From Azospirillum ramasamyi (GTDB lineage Bacteria; Pseudomonadota; Alphaproteobacteria; Azospirillales; Azospirillaceae): a DNA stretch of 64,000 nucleotides. Under the pieces are notes generated by a model. That model did not search any database. It was not told where the DNA came from and saw nothing but the letters and a program-made list of their open reading frames with translations. The stretch spans positions 186,001 to 250,000 of the forward strand of contig NZ_CP029833.1 of NCBI RefSeq assembly GCF_003233655.1. The letters are read 5' to 3'. Of the stretch, positions 35,370 to 42,869 are shown one piece after another. The position numbers and the translations under genes are program-made. Within the stretch, counting starts at the first letter, position 1, and the number at the start of each line of letters is the position of its first letter.

Positions 35370-36162
35370 GGCAGCAGCCCCCGTCATGGTCGGGCACGAC
35401 CTTGCCGTCCTCGGCATGGGCGTGGTCGTGGTGATGGACGTAGACGGCGAGGTCGGCGGCATGGCCGCCGAACAGCGCATGATATTCCGGGTGGCGGCTG
35501 ACGTCCTCCGGCCGGCCGGAACAGCAGACATGGCCGTTCAGGCACACCACCCGGTCGGTGCGCGCCATCACCGTGTGCAGGTCGTGGCTGACCAGCAGCA
35601 CGCCGCAGCCGCGCCGCTGCCGCACCTGGGCGATGCGGTTGAACAGCTCCGCCTGCCCATGGACGTCCACCGCCTGGTCCGGTTCGTCGAGGACCAGCAG
35701 GTCGGGGTCGCCCAGCAGGGCGCGGGCCAGCAGCACCCGCTGCATCTCGCCGCCGGAGATGGTCTGCACCGCCGAGTCGGCCAGCCGTGTCACCCCGGCC
35801 TCCTCCAGCGCCGCCTCCACCCGTTCGGCGGTCACCGGCCGCCACAGCGCCAGGAACCGGCGCACGGTCAGCGGAAGCGTCTGGTCCACCGACAGCTTCT
35901 GCGGCATGTAGCCGACGCGCAGGTTCGGGCGCCGCAGCACCCGCCCGCCGTCGGGCGCCACCAGCCCCAGCACGGCGCGCACCAGCGTCGTCTTTCCGGC
36001 ACCGTTCGGGCCGATCAGCGTCACCACCTCCCCCGGCTGGACGGCGACGTTGACGCGGTCCAGCACGGTGCGGCGGCCGAATCGGACGGTCAGATCCTCG
36101 GTCCAGGCGAGCGGGCCGGCGAAGAGCGCGGAGGTATCGCGGCTTGGATGGGGTGTTGACAT
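35362..36162 (-). CDS. znuC: Zinc ABC transporter ATPase ZnuC
   Basis: A 266-residue ATPase with Walker A GPNGAGKTTLV, Q-loop RVGYMPQKLSVD, signature ISGGEMQRVLLARALL, Walker B LLVLDEPDQAVDVHGQ and switch His VSHDLHTVMARTD. EPDQAVD and the D-loop are typical of ZnuC. The C terminus is rich in His/Cys/Asp (YVHHHDHAHAEDGK, GGCCHG), probably a zinc-sensing or buffering tail. The ATG at 36162 directly abuts a Zur-like palindrome and has no Shine-Dalgarno sequence, so translation may be leaderless or start at a later codon. Confidence 0.93.
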   Translation of the reverse strand: MSTPHPSRDTSALFAGPLAWTEDLTVRFGRRTVLDRVNVAVQPGEVVTLIGPNGAGKTTLVRAVLGLVAPDGGRVLRRPNLRVGYMPQKLSVDQTLPLTVRRFLALWRPVTAERVEAALEEAGVTRLADSAVQTISGGEMQRVLLARALLGDPDLLVLDEPDQAVDVHGQAELFNRIAQVRQRRGCGVLLVSHDLHTVMARTDRVVCLNGHVCCSGRPEDVSRHPEYHALFGGHAADLAVYVHHHDHAHAEDGKVVPDHDGGCCHG

Positions 36163-36181
36163 GTTACGTTATAACGTGACA
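36162..36181. promoter_or_regulatory. Zur-like operator between znuC and znuA
   Basis: TGTTACGTTATAACGTGACA is a 20-bp palindrome with one mismatch. It lies between divergent zinc-uptake genes, as expected for the zinc repressor Zur, whose alphaproteobacterial sites contain GTTATA-like half-sites around TA. A TATAAC hexamer is present on both strands inside it, so it may overlap both -10 elements. It touches the znuC start codon. Confidence 0.7.
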
Positions 36182-36251
36182 CCAAACTGGATGTGGCATC
36201 CCTATGCGCTGAAACCAGCAGCCTGTCCAGCAAGTCGAGAGGATCCCTCCC

Positions 36252-37262
36252 ATGCGCCGATCCGCGCTGTCCGCCATCCTGACCGCAGCCTTCGCCGCAG
36301 TCCTTGCTGCAGTGCTTGCAGCGGCCGCTGCCTTGCCGGCCCATGCAGAGGCGCCGGCCCATGCACAGGCACCGAAGGTGGTGGTGTCGATCAAACCGAT
36401 CCACTCCCTGGTCGCGTCGGTCATGCATGGGGTGGGCGAGCCGACGCTGCTGGTGCGCGGCGGCGCATCGCCGCACAGCTACACGATGAAGCCGTCGGAC
36501 GCGAAGGCGCTGGCGGCCGCCGATCTGGTGGTCTGGGTGGGGCCGGAACTGGAGAGCTTCCTGGAAAAGCCGCTGAGGGCCAACGCGCCCAGGGCGACGC
36601 TGCTGACGCTGATGGATCTGAAGGGCCTGACCCTGCTGGAAACCCGCGAGGGCGGCGCCTGGGATGCGCATGACCATGGCAAAAAGCGGGGCCATGGCCA
36701 TCAAGATCACGACCATAAAGACCACGACCACGCCGATGAACATGGGGAACTGAACACCCACATCTGGCTCGACCCCGCCAACGCCCGCGCCATCGTCGAG
36801 GCGGCGGCGGAGGCGCTGGCCGCCGGGGATCCGGCCAATGCGGAGGCCTACCGCAAGAACGCCGACCGCAAGCTGCAGGAACTCGACGCGCTGGATGCCG
36901 AATTGAAGGCTGCTCTGGCTCCGGTGAAGGACAAGCCCTTCGTCGTCTTCCACGACGCCTACCAGTATTTCGAGGCGCGCTACGGCCTGTCGGCGGTGGG
37001 TTCCATCACCGTCAGCCCGGACCGTCGCCCCTCCGCCAAGCGGCTGTCGGCGATCCGCGCCAAGATCGGCGGGCTGGGAGCCGCCTGCGTCTTCGCCGAA
37101 CCGCAGTTCGAACCGACGCTGGTCCGGACGGTGGTGGAGGGCACCAAGGCCAGGACCGGCGTGCTCGACCCCGAGGGCTCCGAACTGCCGGAGGGTGAGG
37201 CGCTCTACCCCACCCTGATGCGCAACCTCGCCGCGTCGCTGCGCGGCTGCCTTGGCGCATAG
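36252..37262 (+). CDS. znuA: Zinc ABC transporter substrate-binding protein ZnuA
   Basis: A 336-residue periplasmic cluster 9 metal-binding protein. A signal peptide (to about PAHAEA) precedes KVVVSIKPIHSLVASVMHGVGEPTLLVRGGASPHSY, whose two His are zinc ligands. The His-rich acidic loop HDHGKKRGHGHQDHDHKDHD marks zinc rather than manganese specificity. The remaining ligands are in ELNTHIWLDPANA and FVVFHDAYQYFEARYGL. GAGAGGAT precedes the ATG. It is divergent from znuCB across the Zur-like operator. Confidence 0.95.
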   Translation: MRRSALSAILTAAFAAVLAAVLAAAAALPAHAEAPAHAQAPKVVVSIKPIHSLVASVMHGVGEPTLLVRGGASPHSYTMKPSDAKALAAADLVVWVGPELESFLEKPLRANAPRATLLTLMDLKGLTLLETREGGAWDAHDHGKKRGHGHQDHDHKDHDHADEHGELNTHIWLDPANARAIVEAAAEALAAGDPANAEAYRKNADRKLQELDALDAELKAALAPVKDKPFVVFHDAYQYFEARYGLSAVGSITVSPDRRPSAKRLSAIRAKIGGLGAACVFAEPQFEPTLVRTVVEGTKARTGVLDPEGSELPEGEALYPTLMRNLAASLRGCLGA

Positions 37263-37280
37263 AACGCGACTGACAACATG

Positions 37281-37314
37281 GAGCATAAAGCCTGATGCGT
37301 CAGGCTTTATGCCC
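37281..37314. terminator. Hairpin after znuA (GCATAAAGCCTGA family)
   Basis: Arms GCATAAAGCCTGA (37283-37295) and TCAGGCTTTATGC (37300-37312) are perfect complements with a 4-base loop, extendable to 15 bp with one mismatch. The same arms recur after dapB at 40288-40321. The stem is symmetrical and could stop transcription from either side. Confidence 0.65.
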
Positions 37315-38169
37315 AAGGACGATACTCAATTCAAATCAGACACAACCTAAGTGGCAGATTCCATTACCTACCACACATATAGGGTGCGGACAGCTTCGCT
37401 ATATTGTAGGAAACAAGGTAATCCCTCGCGCCATCGCACAACATTTTTGTTGCATAAGAATCTCCTGCGGATAGGCAAATTTTATCAAAGCTGTCATTCG
37501 ATTTCTTCACAATTTTTTGAATTCATTTTTGTCTATCTTCTTTTCTATTTCTTCATACATTTTCTTTATGGGCTTTATATTGTCCCCGAACATAGAGTCA
37601 ATTATTTGCTTTCCGGCGGACTGGATGGCAGATTGCATAAAGTCAAAATAAAATGCACCAACCACCAACTCATCAACATCCCTGTCATTGTGGATCTCAA
37701 TAAGATGGGTATGCGACCCCAGGCTGCCGGACGGATAGGATATCTCGGCAAATCCATTGCTATAATTCTTGAATACTTTATTGAACCCCTCTTTCGTCAT
37801 TGTCTTCCTATCGCTCAAAAGATATTTTTCTCCCTCTTGGATCTCGAAAGAAAACATACCGTTCTTACTGCACGAATAAACGAAGAAGCTAGCTTTTGAT
37901 GTCTCTGAAAGATTGAGAAAAACTGTTGCTCCGCGAATTTTCATCATGTATGGCTCGATATTTTCAAAACTAACAACCAGACCCCCATTTGTACCTCTAG
38001 GCAATTTTCTTCTAGAAAATAATACTGGGTACTCATTATAAGTACTTATTTCATCTCCGATATGAAGTTCTCCTCCTTTCAAAATGTAATTTCCGTTCTT
38101 ATCAATTTTATCTACGGCGTACGGCAATAGGTCATAGGCTGATGCAGCTTGCGTGTTCGCGATCATTAA

Positions 38170-39021
38170 GAGTGCGTAACAAAACCGGCCAGGAACGGTT
38201 GGTAGGGGCATGGCAGCCCCTCTTGTTTCCGACGCCTTGTGGGCGATCATCGAACCGCTGATCCCGCCGGAGCCGCCCAAGCCAAAAGGCGGACGGCCCC
38301 GGTTGGACGATCGTGCGGCGCTGACCGGCATCCTATTCGTGCTGCGCACGGGTATTCCTTGGGAGCTTCTGCCGGTGGAGATGGGCTGCGGCTCGGGGAT
38401 GACCTGCTGGCGGCGTCTGCACGAGTGGCATCGGGCTGGCGTGTGGGAACGGCTGCATCGTGTGCTGCTCGACCGGCTCGGCTATGCCAACGCCATCAAC
38501 TGGGATCGTGCAGCGGTGGACAGCGCCAGCGTCCCGGCAAAAAGGGGGGTGAGGAGACCGGCCCGAACCCGACGGATCGCGGCAAGCCGGGCTCCAAGCG
38601 CCACATCCTCGTCGATGCTAACGGCATCCCGCTCGCCCTGAGGATCTCGCCAGCCAACCGGCACGACAGCAAGCTGCTGGAGGCGCTGGTCGATGCCGTG
38701 CCGGCGATCCGCCAGTGTGCGGGCCGGCCCCGGCGCCGCCCGGCCAAGCTGCACGCCGACAAGGGCTACGACTTTGCACACTGCCGGCAGGCGCTGCGCC
38801 AACGAGCGATCATTCCGCGGATCGCCCGGCGTGGCGTCGAGAGCAGCGAGCGTCTTGGCCGACACCGATGGGTGGTCGAGCGTACGCTCGCTTGGTTTGC
38901 CCGCTTCCGCCGCATCGCCGTCCGCTACGAACGGCGCGCCGACATCTTCACTGCCTTTCACCATATCGCGGCCAGCCTCATCTGCTGGCGCTTCGTCCAG
39001 AGATGGTTCTGTTAGGCGCTC
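38170..39021 (+). mobile_element. IS5-family insertion sequence, copy 1 (852 bp)
   Basis: The ends GAGTGCGTAACAAAACC (left) and the complement of GAGCGCCTAACAGAACC (right) form imperfect terminal inverted repeats. TAA is duplicated at 38167-38169 and 39022-39024. Two other copies of identical length are at 56983-57834 and 59849-63286. TNA-type short duplications and two-frame transposase coding suit the IS427/IS1031 part of the IS5 family. Confidence 0.92.
38210..39015 (+). CDS. IS5-family transposase, two overlapping frames
   Basis: The first frame (38210-38641, MAAPLVSDALWAIIEPLIPP) encodes the N-terminal DUF4096-like part with the first catalytic Asp in AVDSASV. The second frame (coding from about 38539 to the TAG at 39015) holds HILVDANGIPLALRISPANRHDS and the C-terminal Glu in RWVVERTLAWFARFRRIAVRYER, completing a DDE set. 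A run of five A and six G at 38539-38549 lies where the frames must join by a -1 shift, as in other members of this group. The same run is kept in all three copies. Confidence 0.88.
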
Positions 39022-39078
39022 TAAGGCAACTGTGGCGAGAAAGCCTAAGGCAGCAACAAAGAGATTTTCACGCTTCAT

Positions 39079-39482
39079 GGCGGTTTCTACTCCATCTTAA
39101 TAGATATTCAATTATTGATTGTGCGTCTTCAGTGGTGGTTGATCTTTCCAAATCATCACTGGTCGGGCGCACAGACATCTACGCTCATGAGACAAATCGT
39201 ATATACATTAAAGGCATTTTTAAAGTTATATTTCTCTTTGTAAGCCCATAGCATTAATATTATACCTGTTATGATTGTACTTAATCTTTAGCAAACACGC
39301 AATGGTCGAGTTTGCGGATGATGGAAATCGAGTTCCTGGTGCACAGAAGAACACCACAGCGGCAGAGAGGAACGTTCCCAAAGCAACCGCTCTGAATCAG
39401 TAGCTTAAGCCCCGGCCGGGCCTGTGCTAAACCGCTGAGGACGGGGAAGCCCGGCGGAAGAGCTGAACAGGGGATTGGCGTC
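39079..39482. other. A+T-rich intergenic region before dapB
   Basis: A 404-bp stretch. Its left half (to about 39290) is A+T-rich and is the upstream region of the interrupted secreted-protein gene; no other coding frame is supported. Base composition returns to backbone level at about 39300-39400. The last 100 bases should hold the dapB promoter; GGGGATTGG precedes its ATG. Confidence 0.45.
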
Positions 39483-40280
39483 ATGAAGATCGGTGTCGTC
39501 GGGTGCGCGGGGCGCATGGGGCAGATGCTGGTGCGCGAGATCGCGGCGACCGCGGGCTGCACGCTGGCGGGCGGGACCGAGCGGGTGGGCGGCCCGGCGC
39601 TGGGCAAGGATCTGGGCGTGCTGGCCGGGCTGGACCCGCTGGGCGTGACCGCCATCGACGATCCGGTCGCCCTGTTCGCGGAGGCCGACGCGGTGATCGA
39701 CTTCACCAGCCCCGACGCGACCGAGCGCCATGCCGCCCTGGCCGCCCAATCGGAAACCGTGCTGGTCGTCGGCACCACCGGCCTGAACCCGTCGCAGCAG
39801 GCGGCCATCGCCGCCGCGGCCACCCACACGGCCATCATCCAGTCGCCGAACATGTCGCTGGGCGTCAACCTGCTGCTGGCGCTGGTGGAGCAGGTCGCCC
39901 ACACGCTGGGCGACGACTTCGACATCGACATCCTGGAAATGCACCACCGCCGCAAGGTGGACGCGCCGTCCGGCACGGCGCTGGGCCTCGGCCATGCCGC
40001 TGCGGCCGGGCGCGGGGTGAAGCTCGAGGATGTCTGGCAGAAGGTCCGCGACGGCCACACCGGCGCCCGTCCGCGCGGCGAGATCGGCTTCGCCACGCTG
40101 CGCGGCGGCGACGTCATCGGCGACCACACGGTGATCTTCGCCAGCGAGGGCGAGCGGATCGAGCTGACCCACAAGGCCTCCGGCCGCCAGATCTACGCCA
40201 AGGGCGCCGTCCGCGCCGCCCTGTGGGCCCAGGACAAGACGCCCGGCCTCTATACCATGCGGGACGTTCTGGGCCTCTGA
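39483..40280 (+). CDS. dapB: 4-hydroxy-tetrahydrodipicolinate reductase
   Basis: A 265-residue NAD(P)H-dependent reductase of the diaminopimelate/lysine pathway. The Rossmann motif is KIGVVGCAGRMGQMLVREI, followed by DAVIDFTSPDA, the cofactor segment VLVVGTTGLNPSQ, SPNMSLGVNLLLAL, and the catalytic/substrate motif DIDILEMHHRRKVDAPSGTAL. Length and all motifs are normal. It stands alone on the plus strand, ended by a strong hairpin. Confidence 0.97.
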   Translation: MKIGVVGCAGRMGQMLVREIAATAGCTLAGGTERVGGPALGKDLGVLAGLDPLGVTAIDDPVALFAEADAVIDFTSPDATERHAALAAQSETVLVVGTTGLNPSQQAAIAAAATHTAIIQSPNMSLGVNLLLALVEQVAHTLGDDFDIDILEMHHRRKVDAPSGTALGLGHAAAAGRGVKLEDVWQKVRDGHTGARPRGEIGFATLRGGDVIGDHTVIFASEGERIELTHKASGRQIYAKGAVRAALWAQDKTPGLYTMRDVLGL

Positions 40281-40287
40281 TATCATC

Positions 40288-40321
40288 GGGCATAAAGCCT
40301 GACCCATCAGGCTTTATGCCC
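40288..40321. terminator. Hairpin after dapB (GCATAAAGCCTGA family)
   Basis: Perfect 15-bp arms GGGCATAAAGCCTGA (40288-40302) and its complement (40307-40321) with a 4-base loop, eight bases after the dapB stop. It shares both arms with the hairpin after znuA; only the loop and one outer base differ. It sits between convergent dapB and the HD-GYP gene and probably acts on both. Confidence 0.75.
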
Positions 40322-40399
40322 GCCCTCAAACGGCGGGCGGGGCCGGACGGCCGCTTGCCTTCGCAGGCATGGGGCTGCGGGGCCGCAGGGGCGGCGGTT

Positions 40400-42046
40400 C
40401 TACACCCCCGCCCCTTCCCGCGTCAGCACCGCCAGGAAGGCGTCGACGACGCGCGGGTCGAAATGCCGGCCCGATTCGGTGCGCAGCAGATCCAGCACTT
40501 CCACCATGTCCCACGCCTTCTTGTAGGGGCGGCAGTGCAGCAGCGCATCGAAGACGTCGGCGACGGCGACGACGCGGCCGGCCAGCGGAATGGCGTCGCC
40601 GGCCAGTCCGCGCGGATAGCCGCTGCCGTCGAACCTCTCGTGATGGCTCTCGGCGATCTCCGCCCCCATCGACAGGTAGCCGCGCCGGTCGCCGCCGCAG
40701 GCGTCGCGCAGGATGCTGCCGCCGATGGAGGCATGGTCGCGCATCACCGTCATCTCCGCCTCGTCCAGCCGTCCGGGCTTGCGCAGGATGGCGTCCGGGA
40801 TGCCGACCTTGCCGACGTCGTGCAGCACGCTGGCCAGCCCGATGGTGTCGCAGAACCAGTCGTCCAGCTCGTCGGCGAAATCGCCGCGGGCATGCAGTTC
40901 GCGCGCGATCGCCGTGGCCCAGCGGCCCAGCCGCTTCACATGGTCGCCGGTGACCTCGTCCTTGTATTCGGCCAGCTTGCCGAGCGCGTGGACGGTGGCG
41001 ACCTGCGCCTCGTTCAGCCGCTCGTAGAGCCGCAGATTGTCCAGCCCGACCGCCGCCTTGGTGCAGAGCAGTTCCAGCAGCGGCCGGTCGTCCTCGGCGA
41101 AGGGACCGCCGAGCAGGCAGAGCGCCAGCGGCGCCGTATCGCGGCCGCGCAGCACGGCCACCCCATGCCGCGCGCCCCATCGCGCCTGCCCATCGTCCAA
41201 TGCGGCGGCGATGTCGGCGGCGGCCTCCGCCGGCAGGTCGGCCGGCAGATCGGCCGGGATCCCGGCCTCGGCGAGGATCGTCACTCCGCCGCCCTCCCCG
41301 GCTCCGCACAGCAGGGCGGTGGCGGCGTTGGTCAGCAGGGCCGACGCCCGCCCCACCAGGCCGGCCAGGAACTGGGAGCGCGACCGCAGCCCGGCCAGAT
41401 GGACGGCTGCCTCCATCACCCGCTCCAGCCCCTGCCGGCCGCGTTCGATGGCCGTGATATGCTGGTAGGAGCGCAGGGCCGCGACGGTGGCGGTGTAGAG
41501 CTTCTGCGCCGTCAGCTCGCTCTTGGCCTTGTAGTCGTTGATGTCATAGGCGGCGATCACCTGCCGTTCCGGCGCCTGCCCCGGCTGGCCGGTGCGCAGG
41601 ATGATGCGGATCTGCCGGTTGCCCATCTCCTCGCGGATGTGGCGGACCAGCTTCAGCCCGGCGTCGTCGGTCTCCATCACCACGTCCAGCAGGATGGCGG
41701 CGATACCTGGGTTCTCGGCCAGCAGCGACCGCGCCTGCCGCGCGGTGTAGGCCGACAGGAAGCGGACCGGACGCTCCTCGAAGGTCATTTCGCCCAGGAC
41801 GACGCGGGTGATGGCGTGGACCTCGTGGTCGTCGTCGACGATCAGGATCTGCCAGGGCGGATTCTGCCGGCCGCCGGCCGCATCGACGGTCTCTGCCGCG
41901 AATTCCAGGACATCGCCCACGGCGCCTGCGGACGAGTCCCGCCGGGCCTCATCCGCCTTTTCGCCCCTGCTGCAGCCGTCGGCCATCACCGCCCCCGCGG
42001 TTCGATTCGCTTCCGCCGGCTCCATGCAGGTTACCGGCGCGTGCAT
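40400..42046 (-). CDS. Response regulator with DUF3369 and HD-GYP phosphodiesterase domain
   Basis: A protein of about 548 residues. A receiver domain (ILIVDDDHEVHAITRVVL, phospho-acceptor Asp in AAILLDVVMETDDAG) is followed by a DUF3369 GAF-like region (YDINDYKAKSELTAQKLYTATVAALRSYQ) and an HD-GYP domain with HDVGKVGIPDAILRKPG, HHERFDGSGYPRGL and VADVFDALLHCRPYKKAW. HD-GYP enzymes hydrolyse cyclic di-GMP, so phosphorylation probably controls its turnover. No kinase gene is adjacent. The start is uncertain: ATG 42046 is used, ATG 42025 and TTG 42064 are alternatives. Confidence 0.9.
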   Translation of the reverse strand: MHAPVTCMEPAEANRTAGAVMADGCSRGEKADEARRDSSAGAVGDVLEFAAETVDAAGGRQNPPWQILIVDDDHEVHAITRVVLGEMTFEERPVRFLSAYTARQARSLLAENPGIAAILLDVVMETDDAGLKLVRHIREEMGNRQIRIILRTGQPGQAPERQVIAAYDINDYKAKSELTAQKLYTATVAALRSYQHITAIERGRQGLERVMEAAVHLAGLRSRSQFLAGLVGRASALLTNAATALLCGAGEGGGVTILAEAGIPADLPADLPAEAAADIAAALDDGQARWGARHGVAVLRGRDTAPLALCLLGGPFAEDDRPLLELLCTKAAVGLDNLRLYERLNEAQVATVHALGKLAEYKDEVTGDHVKRLGRWATAIARELHARGDFADELDDWFCDTIGLASVLHDVGKVGIPDAILRKPGRLDEAEMTVMRDHASIGGSILRDACGGDRRGYLSMGAEIAESHHERFDGSGYPRGLAGDAIPLAGRVVAVADVFDALLHCRPYKKAWDMVEVLDLLRTESGRHFDPRVVDAFLAVLTREGAGV

Positions 42047-42119
42047 CTCCCTGGTTGCCAGCAATTTTTCGTGAAGTTATCTTGCTTTGTCAATGAACTG
42101 CCGGCTGCGTGGATGTGTC

Positions 42120-42158
42120 GCGCCCCGCTCATGCCCGGGCCGGGCATAAGCGGGGCGC
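42120..42158. terminator. Long hairpin between lysE-like and HD-GYP genes
   Basis: An inverted repeat with arms of 18 bp and one G-T type mismatch: GCGCCCCGCTCATGCCCG (42120-42137) and CGGGCATAAGCGGGGCGC (from 42141). It lies immediately after the LysE-family stop and should end that transcript. The CATAA core recalls the znuA/dapB hairpins. Confidence 0.65.
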
Positions 42159-42159
42159 G

Positions 42160-42786
42160 TCAGGCGGTCCGTTTCCAGGCGACGGTCAGCAGCCCGGCCC
42201 CCATCAGCAGCGACCCGCCGACCCGGTTGACCCTGCGCTGCACCGAGGGCGTCCGCACCGCGCGCCGCGCCGCCGAGGCCAGCAGGGCGTAGCCGGCGGC
42301 GTTCAGCGTCGCCAGCACCAGGAAGGTCGCCTCCATCACCACCATCTGTTCGAGCAGCGGCCGGCCGGGATCGAGGAACTGCGGCAGGAAGGCGACGAAG
42401 AAGACGATGCTCTTGGGATTCAGCGCGGTGACGGCATAGGTGTGCAGCATCATCCGCCAAGGCCGCACGCCCGAGTCGTCGGCCACCGTCCCGGCATCCC
42501 GGACCGGCGCCCGCCACAGCTTGATGCCGAGATAGACCAGATAGGCGGCGCCGGCCCATTTCAGCAGGGTGAACAGCCCCGCCGAGGCCGTCAGCAGCAC
42601 CCCCAGCCCCAGCATCGAGGCGGTCATGGCGGTGAAATCGCCCAGCGCCACCCCCGCGACCGTCGCCATCGCCGACTTCCGCCCATGGCCCAGCGCATAG
42701 GACACGACGATCAGCACCGTCGGCCCCGGAATCATCAGCATCACGGCGGAGGCGGCGGCGAAGGCGAGCCAAAGGTCGGGGGACAT
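42160..42786 (-). CDS. LysE/RhtB family exporter
   Basis: A 208-residue amino-acid-exporter-like membrane protein with about six helices. MSPDLWLAFAAASAVMLMIPGPTVLIVVSYALGHGRKSA contains the family PGP motif, and YAVTALNPKSIVFFVAFLPQFLDPGRPLL is the RhtB second signature. The substrate is unknown. It is distinct in sequence from the LysE protein at 23961. Confidence 0.9.
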   Translation of the reverse strand: MSPDLWLAFAAASAVMLMIPGPTVLIVVSYALGHGRKSAMATVAGVALGDFTAMTASMLGLGVLLTASAGLFTLLKWAGAAYLVYLGIKLWRAPVRDAGTVADDSGVRPWRMMLHTYAVTALNPKSIVFFVAFLPQFLDPGRPLLEQMVVMEATFLVLATLNAAGYALLASAARRAVRTPSVQRRVNRVGGSLLMGAGLLTVAWKRTA

Positions 42787-42869
42787 GGAGCGGGTCTCCG
42801 GTTGCGAAGAACCCGTCCATCAATCCACAGCACCGCGGCCGGCGCAATGGGCCTCGGAAAACCGCACCG

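Larger units (their letters stand above)
37507..39078 (-). pseudogene. Secreted protein gene interrupted by IS5-family copy 1
   Basis: Two coding pieces of one gene: 39078-39022 encodes the first 19 residues (MKRENLFVAALGFLATVAL) and 38166-37507 encodes 219 more, starting MIANTQAASAYDLLPYAVD. Joining them after removing the 852-bp IS and one TAA duplication gives an uninterrupted 238-residue frame with a classical signal peptide cut near ASA-YD. The mature protein has no recognised domain; it is rich in Lys, Phe and Asn and ends with a charged helical tail (KKMYEEIEKKIDKNEFKKL). Its base composition is clearly A+T-rich against its neighbours, suggesting recent transfer. An ATG at 38166 remains but would give a product without the signal peptide start. 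Confidence 0.8.

Noticed and set aside
37351..37899. 182-codon plus-strand frame in the A+T-rich patch
   Set aside because: It overlaps the 3' half of the interrupted secreted-protein gene. The minus-strand reading reconstructs to a complete signal-peptide protein, while this frame has no ribosome site or domain and starts in the intergenic region.
38239..38538. Upstream part of the second transposase frame read as an independent start
   Set aside because: The residues before the A5G6 run are out-of-frame shadow of the first frame. Coding evidence begins only at the frame junction.
39503..42292. 929-codon plus-strand frame across dapB and the HD-GYP gene
   Set aside because: It covers two real genes in wrong frames and crosses a terminator; no motifs are present.
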